Shown here piece after piece: positions 63,444 through 64,000 of a stretch of DNA of 64,000 bases. Below the pieces are notes generated by a model. The model was not told the origin of the DNA and did no database searches. It saw nothing but the letters and a program-made list of their open reading frames with translations. A program made the translations under genes and the position numbers. The stretch comes from JAICYJ01 sp963737445 (lineage in GTDB: Bacteria; Actinomycetota; Thermoleophilia; Gaiellales; JAICJC01), in assembly GCA_963737445.1 (NCBI GenBank), contig CAVTSO010000019.1, positions 124,001-188,000 of the forward strand, read 5' to 3'. How positions within the stretch are numbered: the stretch's first letter is position 1; the number at the start of each line of letters is the position of its first letter.

Positions 63444-63670
63444 CGGGAGCACTCCTCGAGCCCGGCCACTCGCCGCAGGATCAGAGAGGCTGGACAGTCG
63501 CCGGCGATCACGTACAGCCACTGGTTGACGCCCGCGAAGGCGACCAGCACTAAGAACCACGGGCTGACGACGGCCGAGAGCAGCGCACCGATCAAGACCA
63601 CGCTGCCCGCCAAGCCGAACAGCACCCGCTCCAGCGACGCCGGCTGCCGAAACCGCTTGGCGGCGCTCAC
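63440..63670 (-). CDS. DUF2892 (YgaP-like membrane domain) protein
   Basis: This 76-residue protein starts at GTG 63670, overlapping the ArsR stop (GTGA), and has two membrane helices (LERVLFGLAGSVVLIGAL and WFLVLVAFAGVNQWLYVIAG) followed by DCPASLILRRV. That layout is the DUF2892 membrane domain found on rhodanese YgaP. It often accompanies rhodanese or sulfur-oxidation genes and ArsR/BigR-type sulfide sensors. Longer upstream starts would lie inside the ArsR gene. Its Cys in GDCPAS may matter. Confidence 0.88.
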   Translation of the reverse strand: MSAAKRFRQPASLERVLFGLAGSVVLIGALLSAVVSPWFLVLVAFAGVNQWLYVIAGDCPASLILRRVAGLEECSR

Positions 63671-64000
63671 GACTCCGCCTCCACCGGCTGGTGCGCTGGG
63701 TCGAGCAGCAGTGCCAGCTCGGCCACCGATTGCTGCAGCGATCCGCACACCGTCTCGCACAGGTCGAACACGCTCTGATCGGAAATGGCGTAGACGGTGC
63801 GGGTGCCCTGCTTGCGCCGAGCGACGATACCCGCCGCGTGCAACACGGCCAGGTGCCGTGACACATTCTGCTGCGTCGCGCCCAGCGCATCTGTCAACTC
63901 ACCGACCGACGCCTCCCCTGCGCGGAGGCGGTCGAGCAGCTTGATCCGCAGCGGCTCGCCGATCACGCGGAAGCGCTCGGCGATCAGGTCGACCAGCGGG
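63667..64000 (-). CDS. ArsR/SmtB-family repressor, 5' end beyond the window
   Basis: The minus strand runs from the window edge to TGA at 63669-63667, so at least 110 residues are seen and the start lies outside. The winged-helix part is GELTDALGATQQNVSRHLAVL and the wing is RRKQGTRTVYAISD. A Cys-x3-Cys pair (DLCETVCGSL) sits near the C-terminal helix, where ArsR proteins bind metal or sense persulfide. Adjacent sulfur genes favour a sulfide or persulfide sensor like BigR/SqrR (inference). It overlaps the DUF2892 gene by four bases. Confidence 0.88.
   Translation of the reverse strand, partial: PLVDLIAERFRVIGEPLRIKLLDRLRAGEASVGELTDALGATQQNVSRHLAVLHAAGIVARRKQGTRTVYAISDQSVFDLCETVCGSLQQSVAELALLLDPAHQPVEAES

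Overview
The window is a GC-rich bacterial chromosome segment, densely coded on both strands, with many ATGA/GTGA start-stop overlaps and frequent GTG starts. Gene content (three cytochromes P450, an LLM-class flavin/F420-type oxidoreductase, a zinc-ribbon adenylate cyclase with AAA and repeat domains, a class F-type sortase, FrnE, DUF1348, MmpL) suggests Actinomycetota. A soil Thermoleophilia-type lineage (Solirubrobacterales/Gaiellales) is my best guess, inferred from gene content only. I saw no rRNA, tRNA, CRISPR array, insertion sequence or replication origin.

Layout. 1-7.1 kb: a tightly coupled catabolic operon (acetoacetate-decarboxylase-like end, SDR, aldehyde dehydrogenase, P450, glutamine-synthetase-like ligase, second P450, Rieske ferredoxin, small nucleotidyltransferase). 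7.1-13 kb: diguanylate cyclase, iron-type alcohol dehydrogenase, TetR regulator with an EmrB/QacA-type exporter, and a two-domain VOC dioxygenase-like protein. 13-18.9 kb: FrnE, DUF1348, a small P-loop kinase, a wrecked aminoglycoside-phosphotransferase-like gene and a membrane-fused spermidine-synthase-like protein. 18.9-23.7 kb (minus): an NAD-linked formate dehydrogenase locus whose catalytic gene reads through a UGA (selenocysteine) followed by a good SECIS hairpin, and whose N-terminal iron-sulfur part sits in a separate downstream cistron. 23.9-29.5 kb: DUF4396, a cupin and a 1383-residue repeat surface protein ending in its own sortase domain. 29.5-37.9 kb (minus): a P-type cation ATPase, then an operon of SulP transporter, CYTH-like protein, PPK2 and lipid kinase. 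38-42.3 kb: PAP2, holin-like and DUF3618 envelope proteins, a Na+/H+ antiporter and an LLM oxidoreductase. 42.3-53.8 kb: cyclase/AAA regulator, a junction of two 5'-truncated genes (FMN reductase and rhomboid), HtrA-like protease, a flippase-like membrane protein, a P450, an MFS exporter and a CYTH-CHAD protein. 53.9-58 kb (minus): a MacB/LolD-like ABC exporter with an embedded monooxygenase-fold protein. 58.2-64 kb: OsmC, then a sulfur-handling set (TusE/DsrC, DsrE, sulfide:quinone-reductase-like, MmpL, DUF2892, ArsR).

Functional threads: oxidative catabolism of an amine or other xenobiotic (0-7 kb); formate oxidation to NADH with selenium-dependent catalysis; polyphosphate-linked enzymes (PPK2, CYTH-like, CYTH-CHAD); and reduced-sulfur detoxification.

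A caution for the reader: at least a dozen genes carry single-base indels, in-frame stops or truncations relative to their recognisable families. Some look like sequencing or assembly errors (several are cured by one base); others (the phosphotransferase, the FMN reductase/rhomboid junction, the extra TusE copy) look like real decay. Gene ends near these breaks are approximate.
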